Under the pieces are notes generated by a model. The model did not search any database, was not told the origin of the DNA, and was given only the letters and a program-made list of their open reading frames with translations. From an uncultured Clostridia bacterium (GTDB taxonomy: Bacteria > Bacillota > Clostridia > Christensenellales > Aristaeellaceae): a stretch of DNA of 9,709 nt. Below, in pieces: positions 1-5,552 of this stretch (the stretch's first letter is position 1; every line of letters begins with the position of its first letter). The DNA is taken from contig CALGYL010000325.1 of NCBI GenBank assembly GCA_937934775.1, positions 1-9,709 on the forward strand, read 5' to 3'. The position numbers and the translations under genes are program-made.

Positions 1-266
1 TTTCCGAACAGCAGGTTGGCCCCGATCAGCGCGTTCTCCTTGAATTCAAACATGGTGACGGCCGAACCGTTGTCCGAAAGGGCATACGCGGCCAGATTGC
101 CGGACAGCACCACATCCAGCATCGAGCACGTGTCGTGCTGGTTGTGCACCGTCGCGCCCTTTGCGTATTTCCGGGCAAAGATTTCACGCCCAGCGACCAG
201 GCGTTCCAACAGATCGCCGTCCGCACGGGATAGAAGCGGAATTGTTTGCAGTTCTCCCACTGTCAT
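1..266 (-). CDS. Crp/Fnr-family transcriptional regulator, N-terminal part (cut by window edge)
   Basis: Reading leftward from an ATG at 266 gives 88 residues with no stop before the window edge. It begins MTVGELQTIPLLSRADGDLL and matches the N-terminal cyclic-nucleotide-binding-like beta-roll of Crp/Fnr regulators: a short helix, then a motif with hydrophobic L-D-V-V-L-S-G-N-L (residues 50-58), then an acidic turn and F-K-E-N-A-L-I-G-A-N-L-L-F-G (75-88), the usual G-E-x-x-L-F position. The start is set by an AAGGAGGGG ribosome site just upstream and by a promoter at 288-316. The one cysteine visible (Cys47) is not an Fnr N-terminal Fe-S cluster, so the signal may be a small molecule, redox state or haem. 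The DNA-binding HTH lies outside the window. It is divergent from the permease/ferredoxin unit, and regulators of this family often control such a neighbour (inference). Confidence 0.85.
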   Translation of the reverse strand, partial: MTVGELQTIPLLSRADGDLLERLVAGREIFARKYAKGATVHNQHDTCSMLDVVLSGNLAAYALSDNGSAVTMFEFKENALIGANLLFG

Positions 267-287
267 GGTATCCCCTCCTTCGGGGCA

Positions 288-316
288 ATTATATCAAAAA
301 GAAACATTGGTGTCTA
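288..316 (-). promoter_or_regulatory. promoter of the Crp/Fnr-type regulator gene
   Basis: On the minus strand a -35 TAGACA (311-316, one mismatch from TTGACA) is separated by exactly 17 bp from a perfect -10 TATAAT (288-293). The -10 lies about 20 bp upstream of the ATG, so the leader is very short. Confidence 0.75.
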
Positions 317-337
317 TTTTTCTGTCGCCGCGCCCGG

Positions 338-352
338 TATGATGGGATCATC
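338..352 (+). promoter_or_regulatory. weak -10 and small dyad upstream of the permease unit
   Basis: TATGAT (338-343) is the only plausible -10 before the permease start and has no good -35 at 16-18 bp. It overlaps the dyad GATG-GGAT-CATC (341-352). A weak promoter overlapped by a dyad suits a regulated, activator-dependent promoter, perhaps controlled by the divergent Crp/Fnr protein. The half-sites are only 4 bp, so this is tentative. Confidence 0.3.
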
Positions 353-371
353 TGATTTCGGGAGGCGGAAT

Positions 372-854
372 ATGGACGCGTTGACGCTGACGATGTGGCT
401 GGGAACGGCGGCATTCCTGACGGTTTCATTTTTCAAGAACAAGGCCCGGACGTGGCAGGCGCTGAAGGCGGCCTTCGCCATGGGCAAGGGCATGCTGGGC
501 AGCATTCTATCCGTTATATTTCTGATCGGTTTGATCCTGACGGCATTGCCGCCGGAACGCATCGCCGAATTCATCGGACATCAGTCGCTGTTTTGGGCTA
601 CCGTGGTCTCCGCCGCGTTCGGGACGATCACGCTGATTCCGGCGTTCATCGCATTCCCGCTGGTCGGGACCCTCGTAAACGCGGGGGTGGGGATCGTCCC
701 ATCGGTCGCGTTTCTGACCACTTTGACGATGGTAGGCATCGTCACCTTTCCGCTGGAGCGGCAGAAGTTTGGGCTCAAATTTACCGTCGTCCGAAACGCG
801 CTGAGCTTCGTTTTCGCGATCCTGATCGCGCTTACGATGGGGGTGATCCTGTGA
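372..854 (+). CDS. ArsP/DUF318-type permease, N-terminal half-protein
   Basis: This 160-residue integral membrane protein has hydrophobic segments at about residues 4-21, 41-60, 72-102, 108-127 and 137-160. It resembles one half of the COG0701/DUF318 (ArsP-like) permease family, normally a single chain of roughly 300-350 residues with two pseudo-symmetric halves. The conserved half-repeat is visible: residues 84-100 (G-T-I-T-L-I-P-A-F-I-A-F-P-L-V-G-T) align with G-S-V-S-A-G-P-V-Y-A-A-F-P-L-C-V-M of the next gene, and both later carry F-G/L-G-L-K-F. The start at 372 has a GGGAGGCGG ribosome site; earlier in-frame ATGs have none. The stop overlaps the next gene's GTG start (GTGA), implying coupled translation and a two-subunit transporter. 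There are no cysteines. Family members export methylated arsenicals or are uncharacterised; the substrate here is unknown. Confidence 0.8.
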   Translation: MDALTLTMWLGTAAFLTVSFFKNKARTWQALKAAFAMGKGMLGSILSVIFLIGLILTALPPERIAEFIGHQSLFWATVVSAAFGTITLIPAFIAFPLVGTLVNAGVGIVPSVAFLTTLTMVGIVTFPLERQKFGLKFTVVRNALSFVFAILIALTMGVIL

Positions 855-1573
855 TCATACTGAAAAAGGCGAAAGAACACCTCTTCGCCATCCTCATCGC
901 CGCCGCGTACGGCGCGGCGTTCCTCTTCCGGCCGGATATGGGCGTCGCATCGCTGAAGAACAGTGTTTACTACATCAAAGAAATGCTGATCATCATGCCG
1001 GTGGTGTTTGTATTGACCGCGCTGCTAGATATGTGGGTTCCGAAGAAGAAAATTGTGAATCTCCTCGGCAGCGAATCGGGCGCGAAGGGTGTGCTGTTTT
1101 CACTGCTGCTCGGCAGCGTGTCGGCGGGGCCGGTCTACGCGGCGTTCCCACTGTGCGTGATGCTCCATAAAAAGGGCGCGTCCGTTCGGAACCTGGTCGT
1201 CCTCCTGAGCGCGTGGGCGGTGATCAAAATCCCCATGCTGCTGAACGAGATGAAATTCCTGGGTTTGAAATTCATGGCGATTCGATGGGTTTTAACAGTC
1301 GCCGCCATCGTAGTCTTTTCTTGGATCACCGCGAAGATCGTAAAAGACCGCGATCTGACGGACGATGGCAACCGGCAGTCCGGCCTGTCAATCGACAGGG
1401 ACGCCTGCATCGGGTGTTCGCTGTGCGCAAATATCGCGCCGGAACTGTTTGAAATCCGGAACCGGAAAGCCGCGCTCAAAGACTGCGGTGGGGCGCCGGA
1501 CGCCGCGCTGCTAACGCGCGCTGCGGAAGCCTGTCCCGTAAAGGCGATCGGCCGCGCACAGGAGGAGACATAA
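851..1573 (+). CDS. ArsP/DUF318-type permease, C-terminal half fused to a [4Fe-4S] ferredoxin domain
   Basis: The protein has 240 residues from a GTG at 851 that overlaps the previous stop by 4 bp. Residues 1-165 form the second half of a DUF318-like permease, with membrane segments at about 10-26, 44-62, 80-104, 112-130 and 143-161. The family core G-P-V-Y-A-A-F-P-L-C-V (93-103) and K-K-G-A-S (107-111) are present. After a charged linker (163-182), residues 183-235 form a single-cluster ferredoxin: C-I-G-C-S-L-C (Cys186, 189, 192) and C-P-V-K-A-I (Cys228) supply four ligands. Cys212 is extra. With a basic, presumably cytoplasmic linker, the ferredoxin would face the cytosol. It may sense redox state or deliver electrons to the cargo. 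This tail is not part of canonical ArsP. The upstream reading frame from 395 is a shadow of the first permease gene. Confidence 0.8.
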   Translation: MIILKKAKEHLFAILIAAAYGAAFLFRPDMGVASLKNSVYYIKEMLIIMPVVFVLTALLDMWVPKKKIVNLLGSESGAKGVLFSLLLGSVSAGPVYAAFPLCVMLHKKGASVRNLVVLLSAWAVIKIPMLLNEMKFLGLKFMAIRWVLTVAAIVVFSWITAKIVKDRDLTDDGNRQSGLSIDRDACIGCSLCANIAPELFEIRNRKAALKDCGGAPDAALLTRAAEACPVKAIGRAQEET

Positions 1574-1574
1574 T

Positions 1575-1670
1575 ATGTGCGGAAATCCCCCGGCGTGTTG
1601 TAATTCCAACCGCTCGGGCCTTACCGCCGTGGTAGAATGGCGCTGTCAGATCGCGATACAGCCCAAATGA
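1575..1670 (+). CDS. possible 31-residue Cys-containing peptide
   Basis: ATG 1575 follows the ferredoxin-permease stop by one base and has a GGAGGAG ribosome site 8-9 bp upstream, in the tail of the preceding gene. The frame runs 31 codons to TGA at 1668-1670. The sequence begins MCGNPPACCNSNRSG, with three cysteines in nine residues and one more at residue 24. A tight Cys cluster fits a thiol- or metal-binding peptide in a metal(loid)/redox operon. However, the second half is unremarkable and a promoter-like -10 (1633-1638) lies inside it, so the frame could be chance. I recognise no family. Confidence 0.35.
   Translation: MCGNPPACCNSNRSGLTAVVEWRCQIAIQPK
1630..1638 (+). promoter_or_regulatory. 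extended -10 promoter candidate for the cupin gene
   Basis: TGGTAGAAT is a TGn-extended -10 (TG at 1630-1631, TAGAAT at 1633-1638) located 56 bp before the cupin ATG. No good -35 is visible, which extended -10 promoters can tolerate. It would let the cupin be made independently of the permease unit. The similar TGGTAAAAT precedes the oxidoreductase gene at 8905-8913. Confidence 0.4.
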
Positions 1671-1693
1671 TTCTGCGACGGGAGGTCGGCACA

Positions 1694-2008
1694 ATGATCG
1701 AACAGGTGTATGAACTGGCTGCCGGAAATGGAAAATCCATCAAGAAGGTCATCCTCGACGAGAATCTGCATTATCTCCACATGGTGTTCCCGCAGGGGGA
1801 TGGGCTCCCGGAGCACTTCTCCAATTCCAACGTGTACATGACGGTCGTTCGCGGCATGCTCTCCCTTGGACTGGACGATCAGGCGGTTCATGCCTACCCA
1901 GTCGGAACGGTGCTCAAAATCCCGTACAAGACGAAGATGAATGTTCGCAATCAGAATGCTGAAGTCCTGGAACTGATCGTCGTCAAAGCGCCCGCCCCCA
2001 CCGCATGA
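1694..2008 (+). CDS. small single-domain cupin protein
   Basis: This 104-residue protein starts at ATG 1694, 8-9 bp after GGGAGG; the in-frame ATG at 1637 lacks a ribosome site. Residues 37-94 form one cupin beta-barrel. Motif 1 is G-L-P-E-H-F-S-N-S-N-V-Y-M-T-V-V-R-G (37-54) and motif 2 is G-T-V-L-K-I-P-Y-K-T-K-M-N-V-R-N (71-86). The usual metal ligands (His-x-His, Glu, and a His in motif 2) are mostly replaced: only His41 remains, and Ser, Asn/Val and Met occupy the other positions. It may therefore be metal-free, a ligand-binding or structural partner rather than a dioxygenase. It lies downstream of the ferredoxin-permease and ends 67 bp before an intrinsic terminator, so it probably belongs to the same physiological module. 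The function is unassigned. Confidence 0.8.
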   Translation: MIEQVYELAAGNGKSIKKVILDENLHYLHMVFPQGDGLPEHFSNSNVYMTVVRGMLSLGLDDQAVHAYPVGTVLKIPYKTKMNVRNQNAEVLELIVVKAPAPTA

Positions 2009-2075
2009 CGCCCGCACACAAGGCACGAAGGCGCCGAACGAGGCGCTTCTCCCGGGTATCCGGATCAGAAACCTA

Positions 2076-2102
2076 AAAACCCGCCGGACAAAGGCGGGTT
2101 TT
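2076..2102 (+). terminator. intrinsic terminator after the permease/cupin unit
   Basis: AAAACCCGCC (2076-2085) and GGCGGGTTTT (2093-2102) form a perfect 10-bp stem with a 7-nt loop; four Us form the end of the stem. A-tract and U-tract flank both sides, so it could also stop minus-strand transcription arriving from the transglutaminase gene. Confidence 0.8.
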
Positions 2103-2103
2103 C

Positions 2104-2366
2104 CATGCGGATAATGACGGAATTATGGATGCCTCTTCCCCCGAACGGGTTGCGAAACATGGACCAATACAAATGGTCGGCATTAGGTCGTGTCGCTTCT
2201 GTTCCTGGTGTTCTGACAACACTGAGGATTTGGATTCAGGACGAGAAATTTTTTCGTCTTGCAAGAAGCCTTCGCTGCGGAATAGCAGCGCTATTTCAAG
2301 CGAAGAGCGACACCGCAGGGCGGGAAAAGATCCGTTCCGAACCAAAGATTCCGTGTTATCAAAACA
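2104..2366. other. intergenic structured element of unknown nature
   Basis: No convincing gene lies in this 263-base gap. Open frames occur on both strands (for example minus-strand 2073-2345) but lack ribosome sites, and their translations are not protein-like. The most notable structure is a hairpin at 2270-2305 (listed separately), with a smaller GACGA/TCGTC stem at 2240-2258. A short GTGTT/AACAC stem (2353-2367) overlaps the transglutaminase stop. Open frames on both strands around nested hairpins are typical of dispersed intergenic repeats in Clostridia. That would have to be confirmed by finding other copies in the genome. Confidence 0.4.
2270..2305. repeat. 36-nt two-step hairpin
   Basis: The outer stem is CTTCGCT (2270-2276) with AGCGAAG (2299-2305), 7 perfect bp. 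After a small internal loop, the inner stem pairs GGAATAGC (2279-2286) with GCTATTTC (2290-2297), 8 bp including one G-U, around the loop AGC. There is no U-tract, so it is not an ordinary terminator. Lying 62-97 nt beyond the transglutaminase stop, it could stabilise or process that mRNA's 3' end. Confidence 0.55.
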
Positions 2367-3488
2367 CTAGGTCCCTCCCGTTTCCGCACGCTTTTGTCTG
2401 ACGGTCACCTTGTAGGCGCGCGAAAGCTTGGAGCCATCGACCGTAGAAGCCTTGATCAGCGTCGTACCGAACCCGGTTATCCTCACCTTGCCGTTCTGGT
2501 CAACGACGGCGGTTTTCTCCCGATAACTGTTCCAGTACAGCTTTTGCTGCGTGGCATAGGTGGGCGAGATCAGGAACTTGTCGCCCAGTTCCAGCGGTAT
2601 GGCGGCGGAAAAGTCTGTGCCTTCCACCTCGACGGTAATATCGGCCGGCATGGCCAGTGCCAGCGCCCGAATGCGGTAGAACGGCACCTTGACGCTTACC
2701 AAGAGCAGATTGTCCGTCAGCGTTAGGACTGTCCTGGCCTTGTCAGGAATGCCGGGATACGCGTACAAGAGGTTTTGAAGCGCGTTTTTGACGGTGATGC
2801 GATTGAACGGATCGTTCATCTCAGGCGACGCGCCGCTTTCGGTCAGATTGACGATGAAGAGTTTCTCGCCCGCCCCCACGCGAGAAGCTATAATGTCACG
2901 GACGTATGCGAGAGAGTTCTCCAGTTGCCCGGTTCTGAAGGCATAATTATCGGAATAGCTGCTGGCTTTCTTTTTTGTATGGTAGCTGTAGTACAGGCGA
3001 GCCTGCTCGTCGCTCATGCAAAACCGACGGTAACGGCCTTCGGTTTCCGCCAGATGATCGCCCATGCGCACATCGACATGGTACCACTTGCCGCCCAACT
3101 TGATCATGTTCCACGAATGGCCCTGGGTGTATAAGCGCCCATCGATTACCCTGGATTGAATGCCCGCCCGGGCCAAAAGCGCACTGTAGGCGTTTGCGTA
3201 TCCGCTGCAGGAGGCCTCGCCGTAGCGTAGGACATAGTACGGATTTGTGACGCCGCCCCGGTAGACGGTATGATCGATCAACCAATCATAGAGTATGACC
3301 GCCTTTTCAAACTGTGACATGCCGGGGTTGGTGTTATCCCGGACAATCCGCCAGGAGATGCTGTTGAGCGACTTTATCGCGAGCAAGCCAGAGGTTTTGG
3401 GGTGTGTGTCCGCTGTCACCGCTACCGCGCAGGATGCGGTCATGAAGCAAAGCACCAATGCTAGGGCCATGGGAAACCATTTTCTCAT
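2367..3488 (-). CDS. secreted transglutaminase-like protein with C-terminal Ig-like (Big2-type) domain
   Basis: This 373-residue exported protein has an N-terminal signal peptide (M-R-K-W then a hydrophobic stretch 6-24). Cleavage near A-V-A (21-23) is plausible; Cys20 sits in T-A-S-C, a poor lipobox. Residues about 55-145 form a transglutaminase/protease-like fold with the full triad: Cys94 in E-A-S-C-S-G-Y, His124 in G-H-S-W-N, Asp139 in W-Y-H-V-D-V. In bacteria such domains act as cell-wall or peptide hydrolases/cross-linkers or as structural modules. Residues 285-364 look like a Big2 Ig-like domain (W-N-S motif, D-Q-N-G-K-V, G-T-T-L-I-K-A-S-T, final Y-K-V-T-V). The region between (150-280) is unassigned. 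The start is supported by an AGGAGGAG ribosome site 7 bp upstream and a good promoter. It is monocistronic; the substrate is unknown. Confidence 0.85.
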   Translation of the reverse strand: MRKWFPMALALVLCFMTASCAVAVTADTHPKTSGLLAIKSLNSISWRIVRDNTNPGMSQFEKAVILYDWLIDHTVYRGGVTNPYYVLRYGEASCSGYANAYSALLARAGIQSRVIDGRLYTQGHSWNMIKLGGKWYHVDVRMGDHLAETEGRYRRFCMSDEQARLYYSYHTKKKASSYSDNYAFRTGQLENSLAYVRDIIASRVGAGEKLFIVNLTESGASPEMNDPFNRITVKNALQNLLYAYPGIPDKARTVLTLTDNLLLVSVKVPFYRIRALALAMPADITVEVEGTDFSAAIPLELGDKFLISPTYATQQKLYWNSYREKTAVVDQNGKVRITGFGTTLIKASTVDGSKLSRAYKVTVRQKRAETGGT

Positions 3489-3520
3489 CGCCGATCTCCT
3501 CCTGTGCTTGTCTCTCAGGC

Positions 3521-3549
3521 ATCGTACACTGTCTGCGTCATTTTGTCAA
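3521..3549 (-). promoter_or_regulatory. promoter of the transglutaminase-like gene
   Basis: On the minus strand, a perfect -35 TTGACA (3544-3549) is followed after 17 bp by -10 TACGAT (3521-3526), 32 bp upstream of the ATG at 3488. Confidence 0.75.
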
Positions 3550-3884
3550 TTTCCACAAAACATAGAGATTAAATAGATTAAGGGCGAATCGACGATCATT
3601 TAAGGATCATACCAATGAAGCGTATTATTTACCCCAAAGGGACGAGGAGTTTTCGATGCAGAACAAGGAGCCGGAGCGAGGCGACCCTTCGGGATACGCC
3701 TTCGGCGTGAAATGCAGCGCTACGCCAAAGTGGAGAGCGACATAGTCCTGCGCGAAAAGATCTGGTTCGACGAATCATTACTGTTTTGGATTGGTATAAA
3801 TAATATTATGAATTGGTATCAATCCTTCCCCTCCACGAACCCTCTGTTGCCGCCCGGTCGCCCTGGCCAAGAACCGAAAAAGCA
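3550..3884. other. gene-poor stretch with small unassigned frames
   Basis: No confident gene was found between the transglutaminase promoter and the helicase terminator. On the plus strand an ATG at 3657 follows GACGAGGAG at good spacing but opens only 29 codons (to 3746, starting MQNKEPERGDPSGYAFGVKC). An overlapping frame from 3712 (starting MQRYAKVESDIVLREKIWF) runs to 3924 through the helicase terminator. Two adjoining frames of partly protein-like composition suggest a small or decayed gene broken by a frameshift, but I recognise neither. The stretch 3775-3835 is AT-rich compared with its surroundings. Confidence 0.35.
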
Positions 3885-3920
3885 AACAGCCGCTTTCCAA
3901 AGAATCTGGAAGTGGCTGTT
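3885..3920 (-). terminator. intrinsic terminator of the cspA-helicase unit
   Basis: AACAGCC (3885-3891) pairs with GGCTGTT (3914-3920). The stem continues through a G-U pair into CTTTCCA/TGGAAG with one bulged base and a 7-nt loop. Read on the minus strand the hairpin is followed by TTGCTTTTTC, a usable U-tract, about 86 nt after the helicase stop codon. Confidence 0.7.
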
Positions 3921-4005
3921 CTGATCATCCAGTCTCACGGTCAAACCGCAAAACCTTTCGTATTTAAGAGGATGCGCCAAGAAAAACCGGCTGCCCGGAG
4001 TCGTT

Positions 4006-5145
4006 CTAAACTGCCGCCACCAGTGCCGGCGACGTGCGCTGAATCGGCGCTTTTGTATCGCGCATGATCATGTTCAGCATGCCGACTTCCTGTCGGTAGA
4101 CAAAGGTATGCGCGACGCCGGTTTTGTTTGCCCGCCCGGTGCGGCCGATCCTGTGGACATAGCAGTCGCTGTCGAGGGGAAGGTCGTAGTTGACGACCAG
4201 ATCAATGTTCCCCACGTCGATTCCGCGGGCGGCAACATCGGTCGCGACGAGGATATCAAGCCCGCCTGCGCGGAATGAATTCATAATCCGCTCCCGCTTC
4301 TGCTGGTTGATGTCGCCGTGCAGCGCGTCTACCCTGTAGGCCTGCCGCTTCAACTCGTCGCAGAGCGTATCGGCCATCCGCTTTGTGTTGACGAAGACCA
4401 GGCAAAGCGCGTGCTCGTTTTCCTTCAGGAGGGCCAGAAGCTCGCCCTTCTTCGCGCCGCTGTTTACCGTGGTGTAGAACTGCTGAACCGACTTGACGGT
4501 CATCGTGTCCTGCTTGATTACGATGTGCTTGGCGGCCTGCTGATAGCTCTTGGCGATCTCCATAATGCCCTTGGAAATCGTGGCTGAGAACAAAACCGTC
4601 TGGCGTTTTGCGGGCACCGCGTTCAGGATGTAGTTCAGGTCATCCTTAAAGCCCATGTCGAGCATGCGGTCGGCTTCGTCCAGCACAACCGTCTTGACCG
4701 TGCTCAGGTTGACGGATCTACGCTCTATATGGTCAATCAGCCGGCCGGGCGTGGCGACAATGATCTGCGGGCGTCTGCGCAATGCGTCAAACTGCCGGTA
4801 GATGCTCTCGCCGCCGTACAGCGTGGCGATGGAAACGCCTCTTTTGTATTGCGCAAGCTTCTGGAGCACCTTTGCGGTCTGGATGGCCAGCTCGCGCGTC
4901 GGGCTCAGGATCAGCGTCTGCGCCCACTTGTCGCGCGGCTCCGTCATCTGGACAACCGGGATGCCAAAAGCGCCGGTTTTGCCCGTTCCGGTGGGCGCCT
5001 GTACGATGAGATCCATTCCATTCATCATTTCGGGGATCGTCTTTTCCTGCACAGGCGTCGCCTTCACAAAACCCATACCACCGATGGCCGTTTGGATTTC
5101 AGATGCCAGTTCAACACCCGCAAACATGTGATTTTCTTTGTTCAT
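4006..5145 (-). CDS. DEAD-box ATP-dependent RNA helicase, minimal core
   Basis: This 379-residue cytoplasmic RNA helicase carries the complete DEAD-box motif set: Q-motif G-F-V-K-A-T-P-V-Q (25-33), Walker A APTGTGKT (50-57), P-T-R-E-L-A (82-87), T-P-G-R (132-135), D-E-A-D (156-159), S-A-T (187-189), V-F-V-N-T (250-254), A-T-D-V-A-A-R-G-I-D (301-310) and H-R-I-G-R-T-G-R (331-338). It ends about 40 residues after the last motif, so it has none of the C-terminal RNA-binding extensions of CsdA or DbpA and resembles short RhlE/CshA-type helicases. Start 5145 (MNKENHMF) has AGGAG 4 bp upstream; an in-frame ATG at 5178 does not. It follows cspA by 68 bp. This pairing is typical of cold adaptation: Csp melts and the helicase unwinds RNA structure at low temperature. 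Confidence 0.95.
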   Translation of the reverse strand: MNKENHMFAGVELASEIQTAIGGMGFVKATPVQEKTIPEMMNGMDLIVQAPTGTGKTGAFGIPVVQMTEPRDKWAQTLILSPTRELAIQTAKVLQKLAQYKRGVSIATLYGGESIYRQFDALRRRPQIIVATPGRLIDHIERRSVNLSTVKTVVLDEADRMLDMGFKDDLNYILNAVPAKRQTVLFSATISKGIMEIAKSYQQAAKHIVIKQDTMTVKSVQQFYTTVNSGAKKGELLALLKENEHALCLVFVNTKRMADTLCDELKRQAYRVDALHGDINQQKRERIMNSFRAGGLDILVATDVAARGIDVGNIDLVVNYDLPLDSDCYVHRIGRTGRANKTGVAHTFVYRQEVGMLNMIMRDTKAPIQRTSPALVAAV

Positions 5146-5171
5146 AAATCTCCTGTCTCTATTTTTTGAAA

Positions 5172-5200
5172 GGCCCATCCATCCGGTGGATGAACGGGCC
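5172..5200 (-). promoter_or_regulatory. 13-bp stem-loop between cspA and the helicase gene
   Basis: On the minus strand GGCCCGTTCATCC pairs with GGATGGATGGGCC (13 bp, three G-U/U-G wobbles) around the loop ACC. It is followed by TTTCAAAAAAT rather than a long U-run, so termination should be incomplete. It starts 13 nt after the cspA stop and probably reduces helicase expression relative to cspA, or marks a stable 3' end of a short cspA transcript. Confidence 0.6.
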
Positions 5201-5213
5201 CTGGTTCAGCCGA

Positions 5214-5429
5214 TCAGATAACCTGAACGTTCTTTGCCCGGAGCTTCCGGCTGTTCTTCGGATCGGTCTCGATCTCAAACGAAACGGCCTGACCTTCCTG
5301 AAGCGACTTGTAGCCGCTGCCCGAAGCGATGGCCGAGAAATGGACGAACACATCATCGCCGCCATTGTCGTTTGCGATGAAGCCGAAACCCTTGTCCGCG
5401 TTAAACCATTTTACTTTACCAGTGTTCAT
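5214..5429 (-). CDS. cspA: cold-shock protein, CspA family
   Basis: This 71-residue single cold-shock domain (OB fold) binds single-stranded RNA/DNA and acts as an RNA chaperone or antiterminator. Both nucleic-acid motifs are intact: RNP1 K-G-F-G-F-I (13-18) and RNP2 V-F-V-H-F (27-31). It opens with the standard M-N-T-G-K-V-K-W-F-N. The length is typical for the family (65-75). The start has AGGAGG 7 bp upstream. It is the first gene of a unit with the DEAD-box helicase and has a long structured leader (5473-5552) and a good promoter. The symbol denotes the family; which csp paralogue this is cannot be told from the sequence. Confidence 0.95.
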   Translation of the reverse strand: MNTGKVKWFNADKGFGFIANDNGGDDVFVHFSAIASGSGYKSLQEGQAVSFEIETDPKNSRKLRAKNVQVI

Positions 5430-5472
5430 GTGGGTACCTCCTGAATTTCAATCGTTCCTCGGCATAGAAAAG

Positions 5473-5519
5473 CCTCGTATTTCTGTAAACCGTAAACTTC
5501 GATTTACACAAATACGAGG
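5473..5519 (-). promoter_or_regulatory. long hairpin in the cspA 5' leader
   Basis: CCTCGTATTT (5473-5482) pairs perfectly with AAATACGAGG (5510-5519). After one C-C mismatch, TGTAAA (5484-5489) pairs with TTTACA (5503-5508), leaving a 13-nt loop. On the minus strand it is followed by CTTTTCTAT. It is therefore either a leader attenuator or the temperature-responsive structure common in csp mRNAs. It ends 43 nt before the cspA ATG, leaving the AGGAGG site free. Confidence 0.65.
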
Positions 5520-5528
5520 TTTATCAAT

Positions 5529-5552
5529 TACTCTGAACTTGTGTTCAGAGTA
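5529..5552. promoter_or_regulatory. perfect 10-bp palindrome at the cspA promoter/start site
   Basis: TACTCTGAAC (5529-5538), TTGT, GTTCAGAGTA (5543-5552) is an exact inverted repeat. Its right arm includes the -10 hexamer of the cspA promoter and its centre is about where transcription should begin. Such placement is typical of a repressor operator; if transcribed in full from an upstream promoter it would instead be an RNA hairpin. Confidence 0.6.

Noticed and set aside
246..371. Upstream in-frame extension of the first half-permease
   Set aside because: The extension crosses the regulator's promoter and lacks a ribosome site; ATG 372 has GGGAGGCGG at proper distance.
2073..2345. 90-codon minus-strand frame in the intergenic element
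   Set aside because: It overlaps the terminator, has no ribosome site, and runs through a hairpin; more likely noncoding.
3964..4005. CCGG-GCAG-CCGG followed by T5 (minus strand) just after the helicase stop as its terminator
   Set aside because: Only a 4-bp stem; the hairpin at 3885-3920 is far stronger.
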